The notes beneath the pieces were generated by a model, which worked only from the letters and a program-made list of their open reading frames with translations, did not search any database and was not told where the DNA came from. Source: Mantis religiosa (lineage: Eukaryota > Arthropoda > Insecta > Mantodea > Mantidae). From it: DNA of 64,000 nt. The position numbers and the translations under genes are program-made. Location of the stretch: positions 23,781,794 to 23,845,793 of the forward strand of contig CM060953.1 of assembly GCA_030765055.1 (NCBI GenBank). The letters are read 5' to 3'. Numbering within the stretch: the first letter of the stretch is position 1; each line of letters opens with the position of its first letter. This document shows, piece by piece, positions 9,953-20,551 of this stretch.

Positions 9953-11257
9953 CGAGGGCTGTTCAATAAAGAATGGTCATAATTTTTTTCGCACTTAAGT
10001 TCAATCGTATTATATTCTGTTAGCTTAATGTGAAACAAACACGCCGTAGTAGTTTCATTGTTGGTACTCCTGGTTCCCGCCTGTGAGAACCAGTTAAGTT
10101 CAGACATGTTCAGTATCGCCTATCGCTGCAATGGAGGTGACATGCGAGGAACAATATGCGACTTTGAAATTCTGCTTTCGTCGCAACAAATCTTCAGTTG
10201 AGAACAATAAAATATTACAGGAGGCCTATGGAGAGTCTGTTCTTTCCTACAGCACAGCTCGAAGGTGGTTTAAGATGTTCAAATAGCGAAGACAATCAAT
10301 TTCAGAGGAAGGTGGAGCCGCTGCTACAGTTACTGCTCTTAGGGAAGAAAACATCAACACTGCTGCTGCCATTGTGAGAAAGGATCGACGAATTACCTTA
10401 GGATAACTTTCTGAAATACTGAACGTTTCATTGGGTGCCACCCACACGTTGGTGACAAAAACATTACACATGAGACGTGTTTGTGCGCGATGGGTTCCAA
10501 GACTGTTGATTCCCGAACAAAAGGACATTCGCATGCAGGTCTGCATGCAGTTAAAGTTGATGTTAGAGGAAGATCCGAAGTTTCTTTCAAACGTAATCAC
10601 TGCTGATGAAATTTGGCTACATCATTTTGATCCTGAGAGCAAACAGCAAAGCTCAGTGTGGAAATCTCCTTCACCACCAACCCCCCAAAAACCAAAAGAG
10701 GTTGCTTCTGCTGAGAAAGCTATGGTCATCTCATTCTTTGATATTCATGGAATGGTTTATCAACATGATGTACTTGCACACACATCAGTAACTGGACAAT
10801 ACTACAGGGATGTCCTGAAAACATTGCAAGTTCATATCAGACGTAAAAGACCACATTTCCGTGAAGCAGGCTGAATGTTGTACCACGATAATGCGCGGCC
10901 GTATATTGCCAATGTTGTTGCTGAATATCTTGCAAAAATCAACGTGAAGTACATCCCTCACCCTCCCTATAGTCTGGATTTAGCCCCATGTGACTTTTTT
11001 CTATTCCCTAACTTGAAGAAACGTCTTCGTGGGAGGCATTATCGATCATCAGAAGCAGTGGTGAAGGCTGCGGAGGCGATTTTGAAGTTTCTCTCAAAAA
11101 TGGTTTCCAGCATGTCTTTGAAGACTGGCAGAAACGCTGGGACAAGTGCATCACATTCAGGGGAGACTATTTTGAGAAGGACCATCAGAATTATGAGGAT
11201 GAGTAAAGGTACGTTATCAAAAAAAAATTGTGATCATTCTTTACTGAACAGGCCTAG
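9953..11257 (+). mobile_element. Mariner Mar-1, full-length copy A
   Basis: A 1,305-bp element flanked by TA (9951-9952 and 11258-11259). The terminal repeats are imperfect: left CGAGGGCTGTTCAATAAAGA, right reverse complement CTAGGCCTGTTCAGTAAAGA. Length, TA duplication, the CGAGGG-type end and a D34D transposase identify an IS630-Tc1-mariner element of the mariner group. Copies B and C (23.3 kb and 59.1 kb) are internally deleted relatives. Confidence 0.95.
10131..11215 (+). pseudogene. Mar-1 transposase (D34D), inactivated
   Basis: The start ATG is at 10131 with an N-terminal MEVTCEEQYATLKF helix-turn-helix region. In-frame stops occur at 10284 (TAG), 10404 (TAA) and 10872 (TGA), and a one-base deletion near 11097 shifts the C-terminus. 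The catalytic aspartates remain visible in NVITADEIWLHHF, YHDNARP and DLAPCDFFLFP; 34 residues separate the last two, the mariner signature. The usual ADETW reads ADEIW. When intact it would bind the terminal repeats and cut and paste at TA. It cannot make full-length protein. Confidence 0.95.
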
Positions 11258-11653
11258 TAATTACACGCTTTCTTAAAGTGGTAAGTCAATTTTTTGTGGT
11301 AATACGGCAAAGGGCCATTACATTTAATGGGTATTACATAAAAATTCATTTTTTTATAATTTTACTTACGGTTTTGATTACTGTGGAGTTAGGGGCGGAA
11401 AGGTGCTGTGTACGTCGAGAAGCTACAAGCAGCGTAAGTCGGTGCGTGCAAGATAGATACAAAGAAACATTAGACTGATGTGTTTACTCTGTATATTTGT
11501 AAAATGATAGTTTTTTGTATACCTAAATCTTCTCCGTGCTTAAACGTATATTTACGCAGTGAATGTCATTTGTTTACGATCGTGAAGGATGAAAACAAAG
11601 TTTTATTTGCTTAAACATCACACATTTAACCAGTTAGTATTGTACATCTATGA
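11258..11653. other. No recognisable feature
   Basis: AT-rich unique sequence between mariner copy A and a CA microsatellite. Confidence 0.4.
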
Positions 11654-11702
11654 AACACACACACGCGCGCGCGCGCTCACACACACACACACACACACAC
11701 AA
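11654..11702. repeat. AC/GC dinucleotide microsatellite
   Basis: ACACAC, then about 14 bases of alternating CG, then (AC)n. Alternating purine-pyrimidine with a CG core is a good Z-DNA former (general knowledge). Confidence 0.95.
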
Positions 11703-12235
11703 TTGTCATTGTAAGGTCTACCCGAAGTCCGAAGACGCCGGTCTCTGTCAACCCGGGAGCAATGGAAAATTCCGGGAATCTTTCTTTGGGGCAATACCTT
11801 GAGTCTAAAAGGCCTCCCACCCATTGACAACAACGTCAAGACTGGTGGAAGTGGATGCGCCTCTTACACGCGTCAACTCCGCAGGGAAGACTACCGAAAA
11901 CCTCGGTGGGGCCGCCTGGTGATCTAGCACACCTTCTACTAGCACTGCAGGCTAGTACCCGGGACGTTTCAGGCAACCCTCTACCCCCTCCGGGTGGCCG
12001 AAGCCTCGCTGGAAGTACCCGACTTCCCGCGGGTGTCGGGAAAACACTGCCCCCTCGAGTCCAACCCAATCCGAACAGCTCCAATTCGGAAAGGTCTCGA
12101 ATATTCAGTCTGAGGTTCCCCTAGTAACGTCAGAGCTACTATGAGTGCTAAGGGTCCGTAGCGCTCGCACCACGGCAGCTGAAGGAGATGGATCCCCCCC
12201 CCCCTACGGAGAACATACACATACTACATGGCAAA
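11703..12235. other. GC-rich unclassified block
   Basis: About 530 bases much richer in G+C than the surroundings, with many CpGs and an 11-base C run near 12195. Open frames of 80-90 codons on both strands look like composition effects. It could be a piece of an element, perhaps a retrotransposon 5' UTR, or a local CpG-rich segment. No homologue was seen in the window; a shorter GC-rich block at 27313-27698 has no clear alignment with it. Confidence 0.35.
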
Positions 12236-12537
12236 GCGAGAAGGCGTATCGGGAAAAATCCGTAACACAGAGATGTTTACCTCAGCTTATCGCACATAAA
12301 CAGCGAGTCCAGTAATGTATAGTCTGTTCAGATATAATCATGTCTTATGGACAGCAATGTGTCATACATCGGCAGGGGCCGAGACACACGCAGCTTCCAA
12401 TCACTCTATTTGTGTTTCGTAACTTACTGTACGTCAACTTACTAATATTTCACTCTTCTAATCGACCAGATAAGACCTGATAAGAGACCATCACAGCGCT
12501 GGCCACGTGGAAGTCAATATGGCTCAACTGTCTGTCG

Positions 12538-12541
<4 letters not shown>
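12236..12541. other. No recognisable feature
   Basis: Unique-looking sequence up to the CA repeat; nothing supported. Confidence 0.4.
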
Positions 12542-12605
<64 letters not shown>

Positions 12606-12639
12606 ACACACTCTCTCTCTCCCTCTCTTTCTCTCTCTA
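12542..12639. repeat. (AC)n followed by (CT)n microsatellite
   Basis: About 34 AC units, with one TAC interruption at 12601, passing into a CT-rich run to about 12639. Confidence 0.97.
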
Positions 12640-12894
12640 CAGAGGCGGCAAAAATGAAGTTCTTCTAGAGGCCGAGCATTTATTGCCTAATGTAACACTT
12701 TGTCCTTACTTCTCAGTTTTTAGTTTTGTTTTATTTGTTTAGCATATGTTACGGTCATTTCGGGGAATTTGACTTGAGATGCTGTTAATGTTTCTTAAAA
12801 ATAGTAATACTAACATTTAATACTATTTAAACACATAGTTATTCTACCAGGATTCTGCAGAGGATTATTAATGATTCAAAACAAACAATGAATC

Positions 12895-12975
12895 CCCACG
12901 ACAGCCCGGAATCGAACCAAAGATATTTGAGTTGAGAAGCCAGGGTTCTGTCGTGGTTAGATTGTCATGCGTATT
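12895..12975 (-). mobile_element. Decayed tRNA-derived SINE head
   Basis: On the minus strand the segment reads CTGGCTTCTCAACTC followed by GGTTCGATTCCGGG, an anticodon-arm and B-box arrangement of a tRNA-like head. The A-box half is poorly preserved. It does not match S1, S2 or S3 closely. It may be a relic of a fourth SINE family or a tRNA pseudogene. Confidence 0.4.
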
Positions 12976-13640
12976 TTGAAACAATGTTTATATCGAATTT
13001 GTTCACAAAGTACACCACTACAGTAATATCTACTATTAAAATTATTAGGGTATGGTTTTAAACAAAAAATCTGCAGCCAAGGATAGAAGAAATATTTGAG
13101 TGGCATAGAAGGTCCATATAGACTTAATTATAGGCCGCAAAAACTGAAGATTGTTGGTAAAAAAGCAATCATGTATAAAAAAATTATTTAAAAATAGTTT
13201 CCGGAATGTAAGAAGCAATTTTAGTAAACTGCAGTCTGTAGGTGTAATTTAATAGCCTACATCTTCCACAGAGTTAATTATACCTCACCGATTTTATAAA
13301 ATGTTCGGATATTAAGTGCGTTTTCAAAAATAGCTCTATTATATGGATGTTCCAGTTATCGTGAACATTTCATCTCTACCCATTAAGTTATGAGAATTAT
13401 AATGGTTTTAAGTATTCGGGTTTTGATGCTTTCTAGAGTACGTCCCCCAAACCTCTGGGCATATACTGTTTCCTACTAAATCTTGTTTACCCAGGGCTAA
13501 ATCTTTCCTCTGCCTCTATTTGTTCTTATTTCCCACAACCCGAATTAATTATTTGCCCTACACGAGCTGCCTTCAACTTATAACACTTATTTTTTTCAGG
13601 ACTGGAACCAGATAGAAACGTCAGCTTTTTAATACACTGT
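12976..13640. other. No recognisable feature
   Basis: AT-rich unique DNA with no supported feature. Confidence 0.4.
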
Positions 13641-13900
13641 TTGTGAATGCGTGACAGAGATGGCAGCACTGTACAGTGTATAGAATTAGGACTGTTTTTG
13701 ATACCTAAAATGACGACGTTTTCATTGCAAGAACAGCGTGTAATCATTCGTTTTCCCCATTTTCGTGGTGTGACACCACGCCAGTTGATGAGGCATGTAG
13801 TGATGGTACCATGGATGTGTCTAATGTGTGTCCCTGGGTGCGACAGCCCCAAGAGGCCTACTGTGGTACGAACAGGAGTTGGCGATCCCGGAGTCCCGAG
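13641..13900 (+). pseudogene. Possible mariner-type transposase N-terminus relic
   Basis: From 13711 the frame reads MTTFSLQEQRVIIRFPHFRG. In another frame further on there is SDGTMDVSNVCPWVRQP, resembling the Y.D...DVS.V..WVRRF helix-turn-helix region of SETMAR/mariner-like transposases. The frame changes and there is no downstream catalytic domain. It is weak evidence from motif resemblance only. Confidence 0.35.
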
Positions 13901-14164
13901 GCAAATCTCTCTATTGGGTGCCTCTGAGTGGTGAGAGAGCTAATGCCAAACGCCAAAACAAGGTCCACATCCGTGTGTGGCCCTTATATAAATAAAGTAA
14001 ATTAAATTAAAGTCAAAGCCAGAGCAAGGCCAGAGTGGACCCAGAGTGGACCCAGAGTGGAGCCAGAGTGGAGCCAGAGCGGAGCATGAGTGGAGCCAGG
14101 GCAAAGCCAGAGCAAAGCCAAAGCAAAGCCAAGGCAAAACCATAGACGAGCTAGAGCCAAGCCA

Positions 14165-14990
14165 GAGCGGGACCGGAGTGGTAACCGGAGCCTAGCCAGA
14201 ATAAAGGTAGAGTCAAGCCAGAGCGGGGCTGGAGTGGTGACCGGAGCCTAGCCAGAATAAAGGTAGAGTCAAGCCAGAGCGGGGCTGGAGTGGTGACCGG
14301 AGCCTAGCCAGAATAAAGGTAGAGTCAAGCCAGAGCGGGGCTGGAGTAGTGACCGGAGCCTAGCCAGAATAAAGGTAGAGTCAAGCCAGAGCGGGGCTGG
14401 AGTAGTGACCGGAGCCTAGCCAGAATAAAGGTAGAGTCAAGCCAGAGCGGGGCTGGAGTGGTGACCGGAGCCTAGCCAGAATAAAGGTAGAGTCAAGCCA
14501 GAGCGGGGCTGGAGTAGTGACCGGAGCCTAGCCAGAATAAAGGTAGAGTCAAGCCAGAGCGGGGCTGGAGTAGTGACCGGAGCCTAGCCAGAATAAAGGT
14601 AGAGTCAAGCCAGAGCGGGGCTGGAGTGGTGACCGGAGCCTAGCCAGAATAAAGGTAGAGTCAAGCCAGAGCGGGGCTGGAGTGGTAACCGGAGCCTAGC
14701 CAGAATAAAGGTAGAGTCAAGCCAGAGCGGGGCTGGAGTGGTGACCGGAGCCTAGCCAGAATAAAGGTAGAGTCAAGCCAGAGCGGGACCGGAGTGGTGA
14801 CCTGAGCCTAGCCAGAATGAAGCTAGAGCCAAGCCAGAGCGGGACCGGAGTGGTGACCGGAGCCTAGCCAGAATAAAGGTAGAGTCAAGCCAGAGCGGGA
14901 CTGGAGTGGTGACCTGAGCCTAGCCAGAATAAAGGTAGAGTCAAGCCAGAGCGGGACTGGAGTGGTGACCTGAGCCTAGCCAGAATGAAC
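14165..14990. repeat. 56-bp higher-order units inside array 1
   Basis: The marker TGGTGACCGG, or a one-base variant, recurs every 56 bases (14235, 14291, 14347 and on) for about a dozen units. Each has GCCTAGCCAGAATAAAGG as a landmark. The most regular units differ only at single positions such as TGG/TAG. Confidence 0.93.
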
Positions 14991-15104
14991 CTAGAGTCAA
15001 GCCAGAGCGAGGCCAGAGTGTAGCCAGAGTGGAACCTGAACGGAGTCAGGGCAAAGCCAAAGCAAAGCCAAGGCAAAGCCAGAGCAGAGCTAGAGCCAAG
15101 CGAG

Positions 15105-15800
15105 AGCGTGACCGGAGTGGTGGCCGGAGCCTAGCCAGAATGAAGCTAGAGCCAAGCCAGAGCGAGACCAGAGTGTAGCCAGAGTTGAGCCTGAACGGAG
15201 CCAGGGCAAAGCCAAAGCAAAGCCAAGGCAAAGCCAGAGTAGAGCGGGATCGGAGTGGTGACCGGAGCCTAGCCAGAATGAAGCTAGAGCCAAGCCAGAG
15301 CGAGACCAGAGTGTAGCCAGAGTTGAGCCTGAACGGAGCCAGGGCAAAGCCAAAGCAAAGCCAAGGCAAAGCCAGAGTAGAGCGGGATCGGAGTGGTGAC
15401 CGGAGCCTAGCCAGAATGAAGCTAGAGCCAAGCCAGAGCGAGGCCAGAGTGTAGCCAGAGTTGAGCCTGAACGGAGCCAGGGCAAAGCCAAAGCAAAGCC
15501 AAGGCAAAGCCAGAGTAGAGCGGGATCGGAGTGGTGACCGGAGCCTAGCCAGAATGAAGCTAGAGCCAAGCCAGAGCGAGGCCAGAGTGTAGCCAGAGTT
15601 GAGCCTGAACGGAGCCAGGGCAAAGTCAAAGCAAAGCCAAGGCAAAGCCAGAGTAGAGCGGGATCGGAGTGGTGACCGGAGCCTAGCCAGAATGAAGCTA
15701 GAGCCAAGCCAGAGCGAGGCCAGAGTGGAGCCTGAACGGAGCCAGGGCAAAGCCAAAGCAAAGCCAAAGCAAAGCCAGAGCAGAGCTAGAGCAAAGCCAG
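15105..15800. repeat. 138-bp higher-order units inside array 1
   Basis: The landmark AGAATGAAGCTAGAGCC recurs with TGAAG starting at 15141, 15279, 15417, 15555 and 15693, exactly 138 bases apart. It then becomes irregular (144, 177, 166, 138, 138, 155, 138, 150) to about 16900. As 138 is divisible by three, frames stay open across units. This explains the long spurious ORFs. Confidence 0.93.
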
Positions 15801-17267
15801 AGCGGGACCGGAGTGGTGACCGGAGCCTAGCCAGAATGAAACTAGAGCCAAGCCAGAGCGACGCCAGAATGGAGCCAGAGTGGAGCCTGAACCGAGCCTG
15901 AACGGAGCCAAGGCAAAGCCAAAGCAAAGCCAAGGCAAAGCCAAGGCAAAGCCAGAGCAGAGCTAGAGCCAAGGCACAGTGGGACCGGAGTGCTGATGGG
16001 AGCCTAGCCAGAATGAAGCTAGAACTAAGCCACAGCGAGGCCAGAGTGGAGCCAGAGTGGAGCCTGAAAGGAGCCAGGGCAAAGCCAGAGCAAAGTCAAA
16101 GCAAAGCCAAGGCAAAGCCAGAGCAGATCTAGAGCGAAGCCAGAGCGGGACCGGAGTGGTGACTGGAGCCTAGCTAGAATGAAGATAGAGCTAAGCCAGA
16201 GCGAGGCCAGAGTGTAGCCAGAGTTGAGCCTGAACGGAGCCAGGGCAAAGCCAAAGCATAGCCAAGGCAAAGCCAGAGCAGAGCGGGACCGGAGTGGTGA
16301 CCGGAGCCTAGCCAGAATGAAGCTAGAGCCAAGCCAAAGCGAGGCCAGAGTGGAGTCAGAGTGGAGCCTGAGCGAAGCCAGGGCAAAGCCAAAGCAAAGC
16401 CAAGGCAAAGCCAGAGCAGAGCGGGGCCAGAGTGGTGGCCGGAGCCTAGCCAGAATGAAGATAGAGCCAAGCCAAAGCGAGGCCAGAGTGGAGCCAGAGT
16501 GGAGCCTGAACGGAGCCAGGGCAAATCCAAAGCAAAGCCAAGGCAAAGCCAGAGCAGAGCTAGAGCCAAGAGAGAGCAGGACCGGAGTGGTGACCGGAGC
16601 CTAGCCAGAATGAAGCTAGAGCCAAGCCAAAGCGAGGCCAGAGTGGAGCCAGAGTGGAGCCTGAGCGAAGCCAAGGCAAAGCCAAAGCAAAGCCAAGGCA
16701 AAGCCAGAGCAGAGCGGGACCGGAGTGGCGGCCGGAGCCTAGCTAGAATGAAGCTAGAGCCAAGACAGAGCGAGGCCAGAGTGGAGCCAGAGTGGAGCCT
16801 GAACGGAGCCAGGGCAAAGCCAAAGCCAAGGCAAAGCCAGAGCAGAGCTAGAGCCAAGAGAGAGCAGGACCGGAGTGGTGGCCGGAGCCTAGCCAGAATG
16901 AAGCTAGAGCCAAGCCAAAGTTATTGTACAGAATGAAGTTAGTGTAAGGCCAGAGCAAAGCCAGAGTGAAGCCAGAACGGGACTGGAAATAGGCCGGAAG
17001 GTAGACAAGGCCAAGCCAGAGCCAAGCCAGAGTCAAGTTAGAGTGTAGTTAGACTGAGTGAAGCCAGAGAGAAACCACAGAGGAAACGAAGCAAGGCCAA
17101 GCAAAGCCAAAGCAGAGCCAAAGCAGAGCCAGAGCAAAGCCAGAGCAAAGCCAAAGCAAAGCTAAGGTAAAGTAAAAGGGAAGTTAAAGGAATATAAAGT
17201 TTTTGAAAGGACGCTGATGACCATGGAGTTGAGTGTCCTTAAATATAACTCATCATCATCGTCATCA

Positions 17268-17500
17268 TCATGGGTACGACAGTTCAAAAAGACAGAACAT
17301 TGTATGACAACAAACCAAGACAGTTGCGGCCTCGCACCAGCAAGTCTGACGACGTGATCCCGCGAGTGGAGAGCGTTGTTCTGTAGGATCATCGATTGAG
17401 CGTTGCAGACATCGCCTCAAAAATTGGCATTTCCGTGGGATTTGTGCACCCAAACCTCCATGAAGATCTGAAAACTGCGAAAAGTGTTCTGCCTTTATTG
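17268..17500 (+). pseudogene. Mariner transposase N-terminal fragment
   Basis: Translation gives YDNKPRQLRPRTSKSDDVIP, then RVESVVL, a stop where Q or R is expected, DHRLSVADIASKIGISVG, and LHEDLKTAK. This is the linker and second helix-turn-helix of a SETMAR/mariner-type transposase (GRP-like arm, then R.LSV.EIA..VGIS). The part before WVRQ and the whole catalytic domain are missing. It starts right after a CAT-rich run at the right edge of array 1. Confidence 0.65.
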
Positions 17501-17509
17501 AACTGTCGC

Positions 17510-17760
17510 ACCTAGGAAGCGCACACAGCGCAAGGGCAAGTTTTCTCTTGGATCTCCGGTTTCCCTTGCCAGCATTCCACCAATAGCTCCATCATCATCT
17601 TTCCTATAATTTCATCTCGCCCTTCATTTCTCTCACTCTCATACCAGGCATTGGGCTGATCACCCATCGGGGACTCCAGAGATTTCGTTTCTCGCCTACG
17701 GGCACAGGGGTTAAGAGGAACAAGAATGCCCTGACACCACGTAGGGGTTAAACAAATAAC
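17510..17760 (+). repeat. S3-related SINE body fragment
   Basis: GGATCTCCGGTTTCCCTTGC and ATTCCACCAATAGCTCCATC align with the S3 body (GGATCTCCAGTTTCCCCCGC; ATTCCACCGGTGCTCCATC). The tRNA-like head is absent, and the 3' end, with AGGGGTTAAACAAATAAC, resembles the S3 GGGCGTTAAAC end. It is probably a diverged relative or a different SINE sharing this core. Confidence 0.5.
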
Positions 17761-19008
17761 TATTAATAGACTGTACTCCTCGATAAGGCTTTAAAACGGT
17801 ACAAGTATGACAATAAATGCAATATTGTGCCATATTAAAATGGAACTGTTAGATAGTGATTCGATGTGTGGAGGACAGTTATTGTTCTAGTCTTCATCCT
17901 TGTACAGACTATCTTCCTTCGGCACCAAAACCTTTGTATCTCTGCTTCTACAAGTGCCGGATAAATGGAATTAGATTACCGTGCTTTCATTAGCGGTGGA
18001 TAGATGGCAGGGTATTCGTTTTTACTATCTGTTTCCATTTGCACTATGTTTCTAAACTTAAGCTGGGACTTAAGGTCGTGATATTACATTACTGTTCCAG
18101 TATTTACTTTGGCGACTGAGAGAAACCAGAAGAAATCCCAATCCACAAGCGGTTGTTAGTTAAATGGAGAATATAACTTTGGTTTAAACTTTAAACCCAA
18201 CCATTCTCTACTACTCTAAGAAATCAAATTTTGGATATAACATATGACTACAACAATTCGACAGAAGTTGTGTTGAGGTTACAGAAAGTGAGACACGTTA
18301 GCAAATTGTCTTAGTAGACTTTTGAAGGAACAAAAAAAAAAAAAAAAAAAAAAAACCAGGCAGAGGACCTTATGCTAAAGGACTCATTTACTCAAGTTTT
18401 GCTAAACTTTGTGTAGGAGGGGCGGTGCGACACCCTAATAACATTCTCTCTCCATTTTCACAGCCCGCAAATCTTCCGACAGCCCCTATTAAGGGCAATT
18501 TAGCCCCGTTGAACTTTGTCTCTTCTTCTCGCCCCATCTTCTTTCTTTGAAACCACCTCATACTCGACGGCAATCTTGTAACGAGTCTAAACGGCACCCA
18601 GTACCAACGCCTTCCCTTTGCTGTTTAACCAACATACGCAGCTTATGTGCATACAGTTGCTATGGTTAATAATGCAGTCAAGTAAAACATTTTACACTCT
18701 GTTCCAATATGAATTTTCCCAAAGCATTCTGTTACTGAAGAAATTTTATCTATTTAAGTGTTGTGTGTTACGAGGATTTCGAGGTTAAAAGATTGTGTGT
18801 TGTACACTCATGACTTATTTATTTTACAAGAGGAATAGCGAGTCATATCTTTTAAGAGCTGGTCACTAAGTGATGGCTTTAAGGTGTAGTCTTCTTGCCA
18901 CGTCAAGGAGGACGAAATGTGGATTCGTTCCAATTTAAAATTCAAACTGAAAGTTCAAACAATAACTCGGAAGTAATTAATCGACAAAAAATTATTAAGT
19001 CAGTGTAA
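17761..19008. other. No gene; 24-base A run at 18332-18355
   Basis: AT-rich DNA. The pure A run could be a retroposon tail or a simple repeat; no associated element is recognised upstream. A GC-richer stretch follows at 18410-18600 without a credible ORF. Confidence 0.4.
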
Positions 19009-19023
19009 CTAAGGCAATTAATG

Positions 19024-19257
19024 CCCGCCTCGGTAGCGTATCTGCCTCACGTTCAAGAGGTCCCGAGTTCGAATCTCGGTTAGAGTGAGTTACCTGGATA
19101 AGGTTTTTACGGGGTTTTCCCTTATCCTGAAAGACGAATGTCGGGTAGCTCTGAGCTCCATGGACCCCGCACTCATTTGAGGATCACTTACCCATTTCAT
19201 TCACCGTCCCCGATACGACAGCGTTGCAGGACGTAAATTACACACAAAAAACCACCC
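19024..19257 (+). mobile_element. S2 SINE, intact copy with target duplication
   Basis: The 234-bp element is flanked by perfect 15-base direct repeats CTAAGGCAATTAATG (19009-19023 and 19258-19272), proof of target-primed insertion. The head has the A-box region CGGTAGCGTATCTGCC and B box GAGTTCGAATCTCGG. The body runs from GAGTTACCTGGATAAGG to CATTTCATTCACCGTCCCCG and ends GGACGTAAATTACACACAAA. This copy defines the family and the origin of the 108-bp arrays. Confidence 0.93.
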
Positions 19258-19272
19258 CTAAGGCAATTAATG

Positions 19273-20000
19273 TAGCAGTTAACTCAGCCAACAAGAAATA
19301 CATGTTAACAAGTCTTAGAATTCAGTGTGACATTAAGTAAACCTTGAATTTTAGATTCTAAATTCAGATTTGATGACATATAATGTAGAAACTTCTGTGT
19401 GCTACTCACGGAAGTTTAAGGTGTATTTGTAAAAGTCATGTCTTACGGAAGTATTACATTTGGTTACTTGCTATACGTAACGACTGAACTCCGCGCTCGG
19501 GTTATACTTGGTAGTCTCTGAAAGAATATTCTCTGATTAACACCTTAGGGCGTCTCATTAAAGTTTTAAGCAGTAAACTATTCACAATTCAAATTAGCAT
19601 ATTTATTACCTATGGTTACAATTTCTAGTGTTGGGATTACAAAATAGTTTCAAACTCAAACAGTTGACAACTTGCTTCCTAGTTACTTATGAATCAAGAA
19701 TATTTTATCCACGAGTGGAAGGTTTGTTAATTTGCGTGAGTATATAAATAAATCTCAATTCATTACTATCATACAATGTTTTATCCAACACCTAACCTAG
19801 TCATTAAAAAGGCTTACTACGTTTTAATTAAATTATAATTTTATTTTCTGGAATATAGGTCTATCTAGACCAAGGCCGCCTGGATATTTGTCGCATAGTT
19901 GGCTAATACCTAATATGAGAATCAACGTTGGCTAGTTGTTTCAATTGTTGGTATAGCTTGACAACTGATTCAGCGATGGAATCATTCTAGTAATTAATTA
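19273..20000. other. No recognisable feature
   Basis: AT-rich unique DNA. Confidence 0.4.
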
Positions 20001-20436
20001 ATGTCATGATGGCACGTTGGCCACACTAGCTCAGTGATTTAGAGCAGCTGGAAGGAGACCAGAAGATCCGTGGTTCAAATCCCGGCTACGGCATTGAATT
20101 TTTCAGTCTGGCTGTACCCTTTCATAGTGCGTCCTACACACGGCTAGTGTGAAAGAACAATTAATTTCCATTAATTGTACCTCATAGTGGTCCGAACTAT
20201 AAAGCCCGGGCCTTAAAGTACTTACAGCATAGTAAGTCGTCATTAAGGTAGTTGTCTCATGTGTTTATGAGAACTCCTAGTGGTTTACCGGGAGAAACAC
20301 GAGTCAGTTGGAGAATTTAATGTCATCTCGGCTCGTTGGCCATAGTAGCTCAATGGTTAGAGCGGCTAGACGGAAACCAGACGGGTTCAAATCCCGGCTA
20401 TGGCATTGAATTTTTCAGTCTGGCTCTACCCTTTCA
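20001..20436 (+). mobile_element. S1 tRNA-like repeat: head-body-head unit
   Basis: The first head (about 20021-20094) and second head (about 20340-20404) flank the S1 body. The second head pairs GCCATAG with CTATGGC, has A box TAGCTCAATGG and B box GGTTCAAATCC, and a D-stem GCTC/GAGC. It lacks a few bases between the anticodon arm and T arm. The cluster ends after the second head with GAATTTTTCAGTCTGGCTC and CTACCCTTTCA, the same terminus as at 56789. It abuts the transposase relic that follows. Confidence 0.85.
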
Positions 20437-20551
20437 CAATAAAAAGAATGGTTAATGGTACAGCACGATCATTATTTTATTTCCAGCAAGATGGAGCAAC
20501 ATGCCATACATATAATGACATCATGGAACTCGTAACTAGTTTCTTTGATAA

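Larger units (their letters stand above)
14011..17172. repeat. 11-bp-based minisatellite, array 1 (3.2 kb)
   Basis: The array is built of degenerate 11-mers such as GCCAGAGCAAA, GCCAAAGCAAA and GAGTGGAGCCA on the plus strand. It contains two higher-order zones (56 bp, then 138 bp). One strand is purine-rich. Few units contain stop codons on the minus strand, so open frames up to 308 codons (LALPWLCFGFALAP-type repeats) arise automatically. The sequence family is the same as array 2 at 49429-52960 but in opposite orientation. Confidence 0.95.

Noticed and set aside
15046..15972. 308-codon minus-strand ORF and overlapping long ORFs at 15-17 kb
   Set aside because: They lie wholly in the 11-bp minisatellite; stop-free units and a 138-bp period divisible by three keep several frames open on both strands.
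13641..17500. One transposase split by minisatellite array 1
   Set aside because: Both flanking fragments contain a WVRQ block, so they overlap in protein coordinates instead of joining; they are treated as separate relics.
20340..20405. Functional tRNA gene
   Set aside because: The cloverleaf is incomplete (short variable region, mismatched anticodon and T stems), and the sequence is part of the multi-copy S1 repeat.
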